Assembly: GCA_003255065.1 (NCBI GenBank)
Contig: QAOA01005024.1
Span: forward strand, 310,395 to 374,394
Reading direction: 5' to 3'
DNA length: 64,000 nt
Source: Cercis canadensis
Taxonomy: Eukaryota; Streptophyta; Magnoliopsida; Fabales; Fabaceae
The notes under the pieces were generated by a model. That model was not told the DNA's origin. It worked only from the letters and a program-made list of their open reading frames with translations, and ran no database searches. Below are positions 49,983 to 60,751 of this stretch, piece by piece. The translations under genes were made by a program, and so were the position numbers. How positions within the stretch are numbered: position 1 is the first letter of the stretch; each line of letters begins with the position of its first letter.

Positions 49983-51384
49983 TATTTATGTGTGTGTTTG
50001 TAAGTTCAAAGATAATTATTAAAAAAATAAAAAAAATTTGCTTTGAAAATAATAATTAATAACACAATGTCTAATGAAATTTTTTATTTTTGAAAGAGAT
50101 TTTTTTATGTGATTCTCCCAAAATTCGAATGCAAATGCCTATGAGATACTTAGATAAGTGGCTACTGGCTAGGATATAGAGTAAATGCAAAAGGACAAAT
50201 TTGCAGAAAGAAGCAAGTCTCCTGTATCACTCTGCAACATCCACATGGAGTTGTCGACAAAGAAAAGATAGATAAGACATGGAAGGACACCAATAATAGA
50301 AAGGAAGAAGTCAAGGGCAAACAGTAAATGTTGCAGATAAAGCAAACCAATAATTCAAAAAGAAAATAATCATTCATCCATAGCCTGCAAATGAATTTAA
50401 ATTTAGATTCCCACTGTCCAAGCACTTTGTTATCTTAAGTGCTAGTCTTTGCTTTGGTTACCGTTGAGTTCACTGAACTTGCTTCCTTTCTACCTCTGTT
50501 TCTCAGTTTTGGTTGTAGTATCCCCTTTGAGTTTTCTCATCATTGATCACCTTTAAACTGAAAACCAAAGGAAAAGAAAAAATTCTGTGATTGCTCTTGG
50601 AAATTGGAGAAGAGAGATCGCCATGGAAGATGGTGCCAAGCTGCATAGAACATCTTGAAAAAGAGGTAAAAGATATTGTCAAGAATTTGTATGAAAGAAA
50701 AGTATAAATTACCTTTTCTGTGCAGCGTATTAAGGAAACTGTTGCTTATTTTATTATTTATGTTATAGTTTTTGATAGAAAATAATCCATGAGTGAAGCA
50801 ATTTTCAGTTTTGCTTGTAAAATATTATACTAAAAATTAACTTTTATTGAGCAACTTATTTATATCTTGTGGTTTTTTCTCAGAGCATTAAGAAATGAAG
50901 AGAGGAAATTGCTCAAAAGTGTCATGCATCAGAGAAACCAACGATTGCAACTGGATTACCAAGCCCTCTTTAACTGTTCCTCTGGAGAAGACAAGTATAC
51001 ATGTAAGCTTACTTAGCTCTTTTATATCTAGGAGAACTTGAAATGGCTTAGACTAAAGCCTTTGTGCTTATTCATTGCTTCATATAGGCACTTTGGAGAA
51101 GAAAATATTAGACTCTTTGGTTTTAATGAATAATTATTGTTTTGGTAGTAAATTATTGTTCGTACTTAAGCTGCAAATACCATAATGGAAGAGATGTTAA
51201 GGATTTTGTAAGTTAACTGAAATTCCACTAAATGTGTGTTTTACTACTATTTCTGATGATTATGATTTTCGCAGAAATTGCTATGTTATTTCAGATTTAG
51301 TTTTTTATTTTAATTTTGTTGTTCATGGGACTTCCCTTGATTCAATTTGGGGAAAAAGTTATAGGCAAGACTAGTTTATTATTA
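49983..51384. repeat. Duplicated block, copy A (1.4 kb)
   Basis: This block is nearly identical to 62411-63823 in the same orientation, with only a few substitutions and small indels. The middle contains an exon-like start, ATGGAAGATGGTGCCAAG at 50623, followed by a donor GTAAAAGATA. One extra base after the codon for His shifts the frame to an early TGA; copy C lacks the extra base. A second exon-like piece near 50885-51001 reads ALRNEERKLLKSVMHQRNQR in one frame, before GTAAGC. The gene of origin is not recognised. The block may be decayed gene sequence amplified with the resistance-gene cluster. Confidence 0.8.
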
Positions 51385-52556
51385 TATGTTACGCTGTGAA
51401 GCATGCTCAAATATGATATGGAAAGCTAGTTCTCTTGCTTCGTACCTTAAATATGCTTCATATGTGTCTGTGTCTGATAATTAGATTAGTTCCATAAGTT
51501 CCCGAGTGAGGTCTACTCTCATTCTATCTGTTAGACAACACTTTTGTCTGTTTTCCAAGCTTGATTTACCTTATTTTAGACTGCCATATATGATAGACAG
51601 CTAACACAAACTTACATGCGCGACAATATTAGCTAAGTGAATTGAATGCTGATAACTAAAAATATGCATTGACTTATGTTATAGTTTTATTTAAGTCTAT
51701 GTATTTATACTACTGAGTAAATGTAAGTTATGTATCTCATCATTAGATGAGTTTATGCAAAAAAATTTACATAATGGTGATCATGTATGAAGACACGATG
51801 CCTTTTGTAGCATGTATTTGTTTAGGTGATGTGGTGATAGGGTTGAGTTCTTGCAAATTGGATTGATACCCTCTTTAGGGGACATAAAAAATTGTAAATA
51901 ATTGAAAAAGTACGTTACTTGAAGCTAGATTACTAAATGACTTGTTACAAGCTTAATCACCCTTCCATGCTTACTTGCATTTTACACTAATGATTACATT
52001 CAACTTGCAATATTTACAATGACATTAATACTATAAAATATATATCGTATCACCTCTTATATATTAACATATTATCACACGGAATGGAAGCTTGTTAACG
52101 AGCAGCGATAATCAGATAATTATTTCTATTTGTCATTTTTTTTTTTATTTAAAACAGTTTATTTTTATACTTATATTCTGTCAAGTAACAATGATTTTAT
52201 CATCTAGAAGATCAAGAAACACATTAAACTTTTTATCAAAGAGTTTAATGTATTTATATTAGGTCCTAAAATTTAATGAAATCTCATTCGTAATAGAGTA
52301 ATAAGTAAAATATCATTATTTAACTATATATTTTTTTAATTATCATATTTTTTTTAAAATCATATTTTTTTTTCATTAATCTATTCTAAGAATATTGGTC
52401 AATTTTTTTTTATAATAGTTATTTTAATAGTTTTTGATAAGATAAATTTATAAACTTAGTATGAATACTAAATTGATAGATCTTATAAGAATACAATAAA
52501 TTGTGAAAGTGTTAAAAAATTTAGATAATCATATTTATTTAAATTGAGGGTAAGAC
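51385..52556. other. AT-rich spacer between copy A and the Pack-MULE
   Basis: No gene, fold-back or recognisable transposon end was identified. The stretch from 52140 is over 80% A/T by eye, with long T runs. Confidence 0.4.
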
Positions 52557-52565
52557 AAGTTTAAG

Positions 52566-52790
52566 GGCACTTTCACCAAATTAATGTAATTTAGAAAGTT
52601 AATTTCTTAAATAATGTAGTCAGAAACAATATTACATAAATAATGTAGTGTAAAAAAAATTAAAAATTAAAAAAAAAAAACGTTGGCGTCAGAGGTGGGT
52701 CCCACAGACACGCCGTGGGCCCGCTGGCGCATTCTCAATGGACGCGCCGTGGGGCCCACGGCGCGTCCGGTCTTGTCGTCATCCCAACAA
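52566..52790 (+). repeat. Left terminal inverted repeat of the Pack-MULE
   Basis: The outer half (to about 52680) is AT-rich and ends in a poly-A run. The inner half is GC-rich and contains GTGGGTCCCAC and a perfect 13-base-arm palindrome at 52740-52768 (GGACGCGCCGTGG...CCACGGCGCGTCC). An ATG at 52738 opens an inward reading frame. Confidence 0.9.
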
Positions 52791-53577
52791 CGCTCACTCC
52801 CGCCACTTCCTCGCTCTGTCTGTCATCTTCCTCCTTCCCCTCTCCTTCTCCCTCATCGTCTACCCCACCCTCCAAGAGCTCCTCAGCGATTCCTTCACAA
52901 ACCCCACCTCCAAGATCCTCCTCCGTTTCAGTTTCCAAGACCAACCAATTACCAAAAATACCATTTTTTTCTCTCTTATATACTCCCTGTTCGTTCTCAT
53001 TATCTCCCTCTGTGCCCTTGGCACCATCAGCTACAGCGTCTTTCACGGCTTCTATGGCCGACCCGTCAAGCTCATCTCCGCTATCAAATCCCTCTTCATC
53101 TCCTTCTTCCCCCTCCTGGTTACCGTCATCGTCTCTCAAATTATAGTCTCCCTCATCTCTCTCGTATTTGGGATTATTGTGTATTTGGTAATTCGTGGAA
53201 TTGAGCTTCTGGGTTTTCGGTTCGAGTACTCTTCTCCTTACTTTCTTGGGTTCTGCACGGTTTTTGTGCTTGCTCTGTTGTTTGTGTTGGTGTATTTGCA
53301 AGTGAACTGGACCTTGGTTGCTGTGATTGTGGTGGTGGAATCGAGTTGGGGATTGGAGCCGCTGAGACGAAGTACGAGATTGATCAAGGGAATGAAAGGG
53401 GTGGCTTTGTCTTCGTTGCTGTTTTTTGGGTTTTTGGCGGTGGTTTTTGTGTGGAGCAGCTCGGTTTCGACGATGGCTAACGATGGCATCAATGACTGGT
53501 GGAAAAGTTGGGCTTTTGTTGTGCAAATAGTGATGACTTCCACGTTCCTACAAGCCATGCACTTATTGTTGGGATGA
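52738..53577 (+). CDS. Chimeric multi-pass membrane protein carried by the Pack-MULE (279 aa)
   Basis: The frame is uninterrupted from ATG 52738 to TGA 53575-53577. Residues 1-17/18 (MDAPWGPRRVRSCRHPNN) and the last three or four codons are encoded by the inverted repeats. The middle resembles a plant family of intron-poor six- to seven-helix membrane proteins of unknown function (annotated in some genomes as polyadenylate-binding protein 1-B-binding protein). Hydrophobic helices lie at about 24-42, 75-97, 117-147, 160-182, 190-200, 220-242 and 255-275. A conserved loop reads WGLEPLRRSTRLIKGMKG. Relative to that family the piece lacks the N-terminal lead and the C-terminal tail. Absence of stops over 840 bases means either very recent capture or selection. 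Expression is unknown; the same TIR start occurs at the other end reading the opposite way. Confidence 0.7.
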   Translation: MDAPWGPRRVRSCRHPNNAHSRHFLALSVIFLLPLSFSLIVYPTLQELLSDSFTNPTSKILLRFSFQDQPITKNTIFFSLIYSLFVLIISLCALGTISYSVFHGFYGRPVKLISAIKSLFISFFPLLVTVIVSQIIVSLISLVFGIIVYLVIRGIELLGFRFEYSSPYFLGFCTVFVLALLFVLVYLQVNWTLVAVIVVVESSWGLEPLRRSTRLIKGMKGVALSSLLFFGFLAVVFVWSSSVSTMANDGINDWWKSWAFVVQIVMTSTFLQAMHLLLG

Positions 53578-53789
53578 CGACAAGACCGGACGCGCCGTGG
53601 GCCCCACGGCGCGTCCATTGAGAATGCGCCGGCGGGCCCACGGCGTGTCTGTGGGACCCGCCTCTGACGCCAACGTTTTTTTTTTTAATTTTTAATTTTT
53701 TTTACACTACATTATTTATGTAATATTGTTTCTGACTACATTATTTAGGAAATTAACTTTCTAAATTACATTAATTTGGTGAAAGTGCC
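53566..53789 (-). repeat. Right terminal inverted repeat of the Pack-MULE
   Basis: This is the reverse complement of the left repeat, including the GC palindrome (53588-53616). It supplies the stop codon of the plus-strand chimeric frame. On the minus strand, the same ATG (53618) starts a 126-codon antisense frame with identical first 18 residues. Confidence 0.9.
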
Positions 53790-53798
53790 AAGTTTAAG

Positions 53799-54913
53799 AG
53801 ACAATAATATTTAGTATGGTGTATCGATAACATTTAAATATATACATAACTCAATTTTTATATTTAAATTTTTTTATTCTTTTGGTAATTTATTTAATTA
53901 TAATGCACTCTAACGCAGAGATGATGAGTAAATGAGAACAAAAATTTAACATATAATTTTGATATAAATATAAAATAATTTAATAAAATTATAAAAAAAA
54001 ATAAAGTTTAAATTAAATTTTTTTTATCATGTCTGAAAATTGAAATATTTATTTTTTTTAGGGTCATTGGTGTTTATCTATACAATAGAGATAAAAATTT
54101 TGTCGTACAGATAAATACCAATGACAAAAAAAAAATATTTTGATTTTTAGACATAATGAAAAAGATTTGATTTAAACTTTATTTTTTATTTTTTTAATAG
54201 TTTTATCAAATGCTGAGTTGTTTGTCATGTGCAATGATTCTAAAAAATTGTAAATTTTATATGATTACAAGTAACTCATCATCATAGTCAGTAATTCAAG
54301 TTTTGAAGATTTTCCTTTATGATAAAAGGTAAAATAAGTGTTAAAATTAGAAAATATAAAGACTATATCTCATGATAAATGACAACATTATAAGATTTCT
54401 TAAAAAGTTTTCTTACACCTCATTAACAAGATAAAAGATGAATTTCAAATACTTTGAAATCTATGGATTTTAACACTTCTCAAATCCTTCAAAGTGAAAC
54501 TTTCTTCCTTTTAAGTTCTCTTTAGATTTAGACTTTCAAAATTTTAAAGCCTAAATTAAAAAATATTTCTTAATCCTTCAAAGTCTCTTATTTAATTATG
54601 TATTAAAATTTTATATGTATATAATTTCAAAGTTGTAAGTATTATTTTGCATTCATAATCATTTTTTCGTTTTTCTAGAGGATTACTGTCAGACTAGTCT
54701 TCTTTCATAAGTATTTATCATTATCTATCTTTTTAGTGCGAATTTTTGTCGGATTAGCCTCATTTTTATTTTTGAAATACTGTTTATTTTTAATTTATGA
54801 TAAAATCAAAATAAAAAATTTTTTTTATTCTAAATTCTCAATAAATATTTATTTCTTTTTACCTTATTTATTTAGGTTAGATAAAATAACAAAGCCCTAA
54901 GATAAAACAGAAA
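53799..54913. other. AT-rich spacer with a fold-back sequence at 53977-54212
   Basis: Positions 53977-54095 and 54103-54212 are inverted copies meeting near 54098. The matched blocks include ATAAAGTTTAAATTAAAT/ATTTGATTTAAACTTTAT, CATGTCTGAAAATTGAAATA and GTCATTGGTGTTTATCTATAC/GTACAGATAAATACCAATGAC. Together they form a hairpin MITE of about 235 bp. The remainder is featureless. Confidence 0.55.
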
Positions 54914-55345
54914 AAGGACACCAATAATAGAAAGAAAAAACAATCAAGGGCAAACAGTAAAAGTTGCATAAAAAGCAAACCAAACCAAAGATTCAAAAGA
55001 ACATCAATCATTCTAGTGCTAGTGTTTGCTTTGGTTACTGTTGAGTTCACTGAACTTGCCTTCTTTCTGCCTCTGTTTCTTAGTTTAGGTTGTAAGTGTA
55101 TATCGCCTTTGAGTGTTCTGATCATTGATCACCTTTAATCTGAAAACCAAAAGAAAAGCAAAGATTCTGTGGTTGCTTTTGGAGATTGGAGAAGACAGAT
55201 CGCTATGGAAGATGGTGCCAAGTTGCATGTTCATCTTGAGAAAAAGGTAAAAGAAATTGCCAAGAATTTTTATGGAAAAATTCAACTTACCTTTTCTGTG
55301 CAGCGTAGTAAAGGAGCTTTTGCTTTTTTACCAAAAAAAATAAAA
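54914..55345. repeat. Diverged third copy (C) of the duplicated block
   Basis: This matches the middle of copies A/B from AAGGACACCAATAATAGAAA to the TTTCTGTGCAGCGTA segment, with many substitutions. At 55205-55246 it keeps an open ATG-led exon, MEDGAKLHVHLEKK, ending at a GTAAAAG donor; the frameshift seen in A and B is absent. It lies about 1.4 kb upstream of the TIR-NBS-LRR start. Function unknown. Confidence 0.7.
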
Positions 55346-56019
55346 TGTTACTTATTCTATTATATTTGCTTTACTTGTTGGTCTTATTGATTGCACTTTG
55401 TAAACATATTTTTTTTAATGGAGGTTTTTTTATAAATATATCAAATAATTAAATCACACATAATACAATATAAAAAACATGCCAAACTCAATTTTTTGGT
55501 AAAAGTTACATTTTTTTATTTCACATATTTTCTTATATCTTATTATTCATGTACTTTATAACATATAGTTCTCTCATAAATTATATAACTTAATTTTTAA
55601 AATTTTTTGTAATAACATCAAATTTAACATTTAAATCCTATTAAAAATCCTCAATCAAAAGTGAGTAACACTTTAAAAGGATATAACTTAGCAAACACGT
55701 TCCCTCTTATATTCTTCTTACGCAAGACTGCAACGTAAAGCTATCTATATACATGTGAAAAAAAAAAAAAAAAAAATCCCATCATCAACAGTATTACTTG
55801 GAGTTACCAGCCCTATTTTTTTCAAGTCTTCCACAAGCACAAAATTTCATCACGATTTTCCCTCTAAATTCTGAGTCCTTTACTCAAGCACTAACTAGCA
55901 CGCAAATTTCACACCTCACTCACTATTTCTCAACGAAAGTCTTTTCTTCATCATCTTCGCCTTCACACAGAGCTCTAATTTTTCCTCTGCACAAACTAAA
56001 CAGAGCATATAGCAGCAAA

Positions 56020-56676
56020 ATGAAACAAAGGTAAAACTCCTTTGGCTATTATTCTTTTATATCTGATTGTTGAACAATGGCTCTGATTCTGTGGATTTAA
56101 CTGTGCTCCTTTGACCCTCTCTGATTGTTGAACAATGTCCACCTATATTTGATTGTTTGCAATCTCGACTTGCTTCAATGAGTGGACGATCTGGGAAATT
56201 AGGGATTTGGGGTTAGATTAGATGATGAAGATGGCTTCCAAGTGATGAAGGAGGATCCCTTTTTATTTTACAGATTTTGGTTTTTTTAAATTTTTTTTTT
56301 TAAATTTTTATGGACTTAAATTGGTAATTTGCCATTTGGCCATGTACGCAATTTTTATGGACCATTGTTTTTTTTTTGCTGGTAGTTATGATCGCCTGGG
56401 GTGATAACATGGTTTTGTTTTAGGCATATCACCTGTTGCAGCAGATTCACACCCCATAGTTTTTTCACGTGTTGTCATACATAGAAAGAGGAGGAGACAC
56501 AATGAACTATAATCCAGTGAATTATAATCTGGCCTGCATCATGTTTTATCAAGCTTCTACTAATTTTACACTGATTCCTTCAGTAAACAATATGGTTTTT
56601 ATGTTATAGGTATATGGCTGGTTCAATTCATGGTAGCTCTGCGATGGAAGATTCTAACCTTAGTATTATATACTAA
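56020..56676 (+). promoter_or_regulatory. Spliced upstream open reading frame in the leader of the resistance gene
   Basis: An ATG at 56020 reads MKQ and reaches a GTAAAACT donor at 56031. The acceptor at 56609 (TGTTATAG) continues in phase as RYMAGSIHGSSAMEDSNLSI, ending at TAA 56674-56676. That gives a 25-codon uORF ending 30 bases before the main ATG and in the same frame. Upstream frames of this kind commonly dampen translation of immune receptors. This is inference from splice-site reading only. Confidence 0.45.
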
Positions 56677-56706
56677 AGACAAAGGCCAAAAGCTTTCAGA
56701 GTTTCA

Positions 56707-59700
56707 ATGGCTGCTGGTGCTGGAGGACCATCTTCCTCAAATTCTTCTTTCAACTCAACACCAAAATGGAAATTTCACGTTTTCTTGAGTTTTAGGGGAG
56801 ACACCCGCACAAATTTTACAGACTACCTATATGCTACTTTGCAAGCCAAGAGAATCATTACTTTTAGGGATGATGAACAACTTGAGAAAGGAGAAGTTAT
56901 TTTTGAACAACTCCTTAAAGCCATTGAAGAATCTCTTTCTGCAATTGTTGTTCTCTCCCCACAATATGCTTCTTCCCGTTGGTGTTTGGATGAGCTCCAT
57001 AAAATTCTCGAATCTAGAAAAGTGTTGGGCAGAGAAGTTTTCCCAGTCTTCTATGATGTTGATCCCTCTGATGTAATGTACCAAAAGGGAAGTTTTGGCG
57101 AAGCATTTAAGAAGCATGAACGAAGATATACAGAAGACAGGATTAAAAGATGGAGAGACGCCTTAAGAGAAGTTGCTGACTTACCTGGATGGAACTCCAA
57201 GGATAGGTAATTTTAACTTGTCATTATTTAAGTATAAAGTAGAATAGCAGCGTTACAAATGAAAACCCATAAAAGTTACAATTAACAATACTGAATATGT
57301 GGCCAAAACAGTAAATTTATGAGCATAGCAGTTGAGCTAGAAAAGTATTGAGCATATTTTCTGGATCTGTGTAGGAGGTGCTAAATATTTGACAACCTGT
57401 ATTATCTCTTGCTTCCTATATTTAATTATAATTCATATTTAACTTTTTGCAATTGTCCTTTTCTGCCATGTAGGCACCACTCACAAGTCATAGAAGAAAT
57501 TGTAGCTGAACTATGGAGAAAAGTGCAAGCTAAATTGCCATCATTTAATGATGGACTAGTTGGAATTGATTCAAGGATGGAAGACGTGTTTTCCCTTTTA
57601 GCCAGAGGATCAAAGGATGTTCGCTTCATAGGAATATGGGGCATGGGTGGTATAGGAAAGACAACTCTTGCTAGAGTTGTTTATGAGAGAATCCGCAATG
57701 AATTTGAAGTTAGTTGCTTTCTTTCAGATGTTAGAGAGATTTCTAGTAAAAGCAGTCATGGTCTGGTTCAGCTACAAAGAGTACTTCTTTCTCATCTGAC
57801 AATAAGTGGCATGGAAATCAAAGATTCATATGAGGGCAAGAAAACAATTAGAAACCTTTTATGCCACAAAAAAGTTCTGCTTGTCCTTGATGATGTAAGT
57901 GCTAATAGCCAATTAGAGAATTTGGCTGGAAAGCAAGAATGGTTTGGTCGAGGGAGTAGAGTGATAATAACAACTAGAGATAGGCACCCTCTGACATCAC
58001 ATGGAGTATCTGAAATGTATGAGATTCAAATCTTAGATAGTTATGAATCCCTTCAACTCTTTTGTCAAAAAGCCTTTAAAGAAAAACCTGAACAATGTTA
58101 TTTGGAGTTGACTAAAAATGTGGTTCAATATGCTGGAGGCCTCCCTTTGGCACTCAAAGTATTGGGTTGCTTTCTTTGTGGAAAAAGTGTACCTGAATGG
58201 GAAAATGCTCTGGACAAGATGAGAAAGGTTCAGCATAAAGATATTCTTAGTACACTTCAAATAAGCTATGAAGCATTAGATGATATCGAAAAGAATATAT
58301 TTCTGAATATAGCTTGCTTCTTTAAAGGGATGGAGAAAGGTGAGGTGATACATATATTGGAAATATGCGACCTTTATCCAATTATTGGAATAAATGTTCT
58401 ACTTGAGAAATGCTTGCTAACCGAATATGATGGGTATGGTGAATGGTGTTTGGGAATGCATGATATGCTTCAAGAAATGGGTAAGAATATTGTTATTCAT
58501 GAATCAGTTAATGATGTGGGAAAACGTAATAGGTTGTGGTTGCAAGAGGATATTGATTATGTATTGACAAAAAATAAGGCAAGTACCTGCTTAATTTTGC
58601 AAGATTAATGTCGTTAAAAATTTTACTTGCGTGTCTTATGAATTTTAATTTAATTTATACCCTTATACCCTCCTTATCATTCCTTCTGTCATTCACACAA
58701 TTTTGTATTACTCATAGGGATCCGAGTTTATTCAAGGCATAGTTCTAAAGTCTCGGTCATCTAAAGCACAATGGGACCCTAAAGCCTTCTCAAAGATGCC
58801 TAATCTTAAATTATTGATGTTAGAAAATGTGGATCTTCCACTTGGTCTCTATTGTCTTTCAGAAGGACTAAGATATCTTGAATGGAAAAATTTCCCCTTA
58901 GAAGACTTGCCGCTTGATGATCAACTCGACAATCTTGTTGAACTTAAAATGCTGCGTAGCAAAATTAAGCAACCTTGGCATGGAACAAGGGTAAGCGTTT
59001 TATACTTTCTCATGAGCTTTTACATAGCTTGATATATATCCCTTCGAAAGCTGACGGATTTTTTTCTTCATTTTTGTTTTGATTAGTTTTTCGGAAAGCT
59101 AAAGCACATTATTTTGGATCATTCTGAGGATCTAATTCGATTTCCTAGTGTTTTGGGGGTTCCATATCTTGAACAGTTGATTCTTGAAAGCTGCATAAAT
59201 CTTGTAGAGGTTGACCAATCTGTTGGATGGCACAAGAAGCTTATGATACTCAACTTGAGAAATTGTGTAAATCTTAAAATCCTTCCGAGAAAACTGGAAA
59301 TGGATTCTCTAAAGGAGCTTATTCTTTCAGGCTGTTCAAAAGTTAAAAAGCTTCCAGAGTTTGGGGACAATATGAAACTCTTATTAAATCTTGATTTACA
59401 GGATTGCAAAAGTCTTGTTTGCCTTCCAAAATCGATTCATAATGTGAAATATCTTAGAATTCTCAATATGATTGGTTGTTCTAAATTTTCTAGGCTGCCA
59501 GAGAATTTGGATGAAAATGAGGCTTTAGAGGAGCTTAATGTGAGGGGAACAGCCATTAAAGAAGTACCTCCCTCCATTGTTCATTTAAAAGATCTGAAAA
59601 AACTATCTTTAGGTGGACACAGAGAGACGGAATCCAACTCTTGGAGCCTATCTCTCCCCTTTCGATGGATGTTTTGGAGGTTTACTGTTTCCTCAGGCAT

Positions 59701-60751
59701 AATTTTGCCTCCTATGTCACGCTTTTCATGTTTGGAGCAATTAGATTTAAGTTACTGTAATCTCAGGGATGAAATACTTCCTGTTGATCTGGGCTGCTTA
59801 TCATCATTATGGAAGTTAGATCTAAGTGGGAATAATTTTATTAACCTGCCAGCTAGCTGCATTTCTAATCTTTCTAAGCTATATCATCTTGGCTTAGATT
59901 GCTGCCCAAGGCTTGAGTCGGTGCCTATGCTTCCTCCACATATAGGATCTTTATATGGAAGAAATTCTGGTTCATGGAAACCATTCTCTGATCCACAATA
60001 CCTTTGTGATTTTTTCTCATCACACCAACAGGTACGTCCAGCTACATATACATCACTCCAAGAAGCATCATTTTTGTTTATTCCAGGGAGTCATATTCCA
60101 CCATGGTTCAGCAATCAAAAGTACTTTCATGTGGATTTACCATTTCAATTTGATGTAATGGATAAATTCACTATTTACCATGCAACAGTGCTACCTGGTG
60201 ATTGTGAGTCATTGATATCAATAATAGTGGACATCCCTCATTATTGTCTTTCAAGTGAATGGTGGGGAATTTCTGTATGCCTTGTGTTAGAAAATCTATT
60301 TCCTTCTACTCCATGGTCTGCAACTCCAGTAGTGTATTGGATTTGTAAATCTGCTGAAGCTGAATTGCCCAACCCCTCAGGTAGGACCTATCCTCGCGTG
60401 CTTGAAGAGTTTAGTGACCCTCACTTGTTTATTATATTGTTGAGAGGTAATGATAAAAATATTCAGCGACATCTAAGAGATGATCATAACAAGCTTCAGT
60501 TATTTTTTTATACTGACCGTATGCTGAAAATGAACGAGTGTGGATGCCGTGTGTTATGTAAGGAAGATTTGGAAGCATGGGGCAAAGCCAGGGATGAACG
60601 AAGACAAAATAATAACTTTGAGATCCCTTCCAGCAGTCTCGAGAGATCAAGAGTAAGAGAGATGTGGGATGACAATCAATGCTGTGATGGATTTGAGGGA
60701 GAATATGTAAATACATCAAATGCAGAAGCAAAACGAAGAAAACTTGGATAA
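56707..60751 (+). CDS. TIR-NBS-LRR disease-resistance protein with C-JID (1,180 aa), four exons
   Basis: Exons are 56707-57206 (TIR), 57474-58578 (NB-ARC), 58718-58990 and 59087-60751 (LRR and C-terminal), all in phase, giving 1,180 residues. The TIR domain spans about 20-165 and keeps the catalytic-glutamate context SSRWCLDELHKI, so NADase activity is plausible. The FRGEDTR loop is FRGDTR here, one residue short. The NB-ARC has P-loop GMGGIGKTTLA (about 223), kinase-2 VLLVLDDV (about 301), GSRVIITTRDR, GLPLAL (about 389) and MHD (about 495). Leucine-rich repeats follow (LILSGCSKVKKLPEFG, LNLRNCVNLKILP). The C-JID/post-LRR begins near residue 956 with FIPGSHIPPWF. Such receptors sense pathogen effectors and signal through EDS1. 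Intron 2 needs a GC donor (AAG|GCAAGT); other joins break the frame. The gene appears intact. Confidence 0.92.

Larger units (their letters stand above)
52566..53789 (+). mobile_element. Pack-MULE (gene-carrying Mutator-like transposon), 1,224 bp
   Basis: The element is framed by AAGTTTAAG at 52557-52565 and again at 53790-53798, a perfect 9-bp target-site duplication. Its ends are inverted repeats of 225 bp (52566-52790) and 224 bp (53566-53789), starting GGCACTTTCACCAAATTAAT. By hand they differ at about three substitutions and one A-run length change, roughly 98% identical. Long terminal inverted repeats with 9-bp duplications are diagnostic of the Mutator superfamily. There is no transposase. 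The 775-bp interior is GC-richer than its surroundings and codes for most of a plant multi-pass membrane protein, i.e. captured host DNA. High arm identity points to recent insertion. Confidence 0.9.

Noticed and set aside
52683-53204. 173- and 143-codon plus-strand frames overlapping the Pack-MULE cargo
   Set aside because: Serine/proline-rich alternative frames of a C-rich region; the 279-codon frame matches a membrane-protein family.
52735-53526. 263-codon minus-strand open frame across the Pack-MULE interior
   Set aside because: Its composition (Arg/His/Asn/Glu-rich) is the antisense shadow of hydrophobic codons in the plus frame. No domain is recognisable.
55798-56034. 78-codon frame upstream of the resistance gene
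   Set aside because: It opens at a TTG, not an ATG, in a leader-like sequence. Only the final ATG at 56020 is considered, as part of a uORF.
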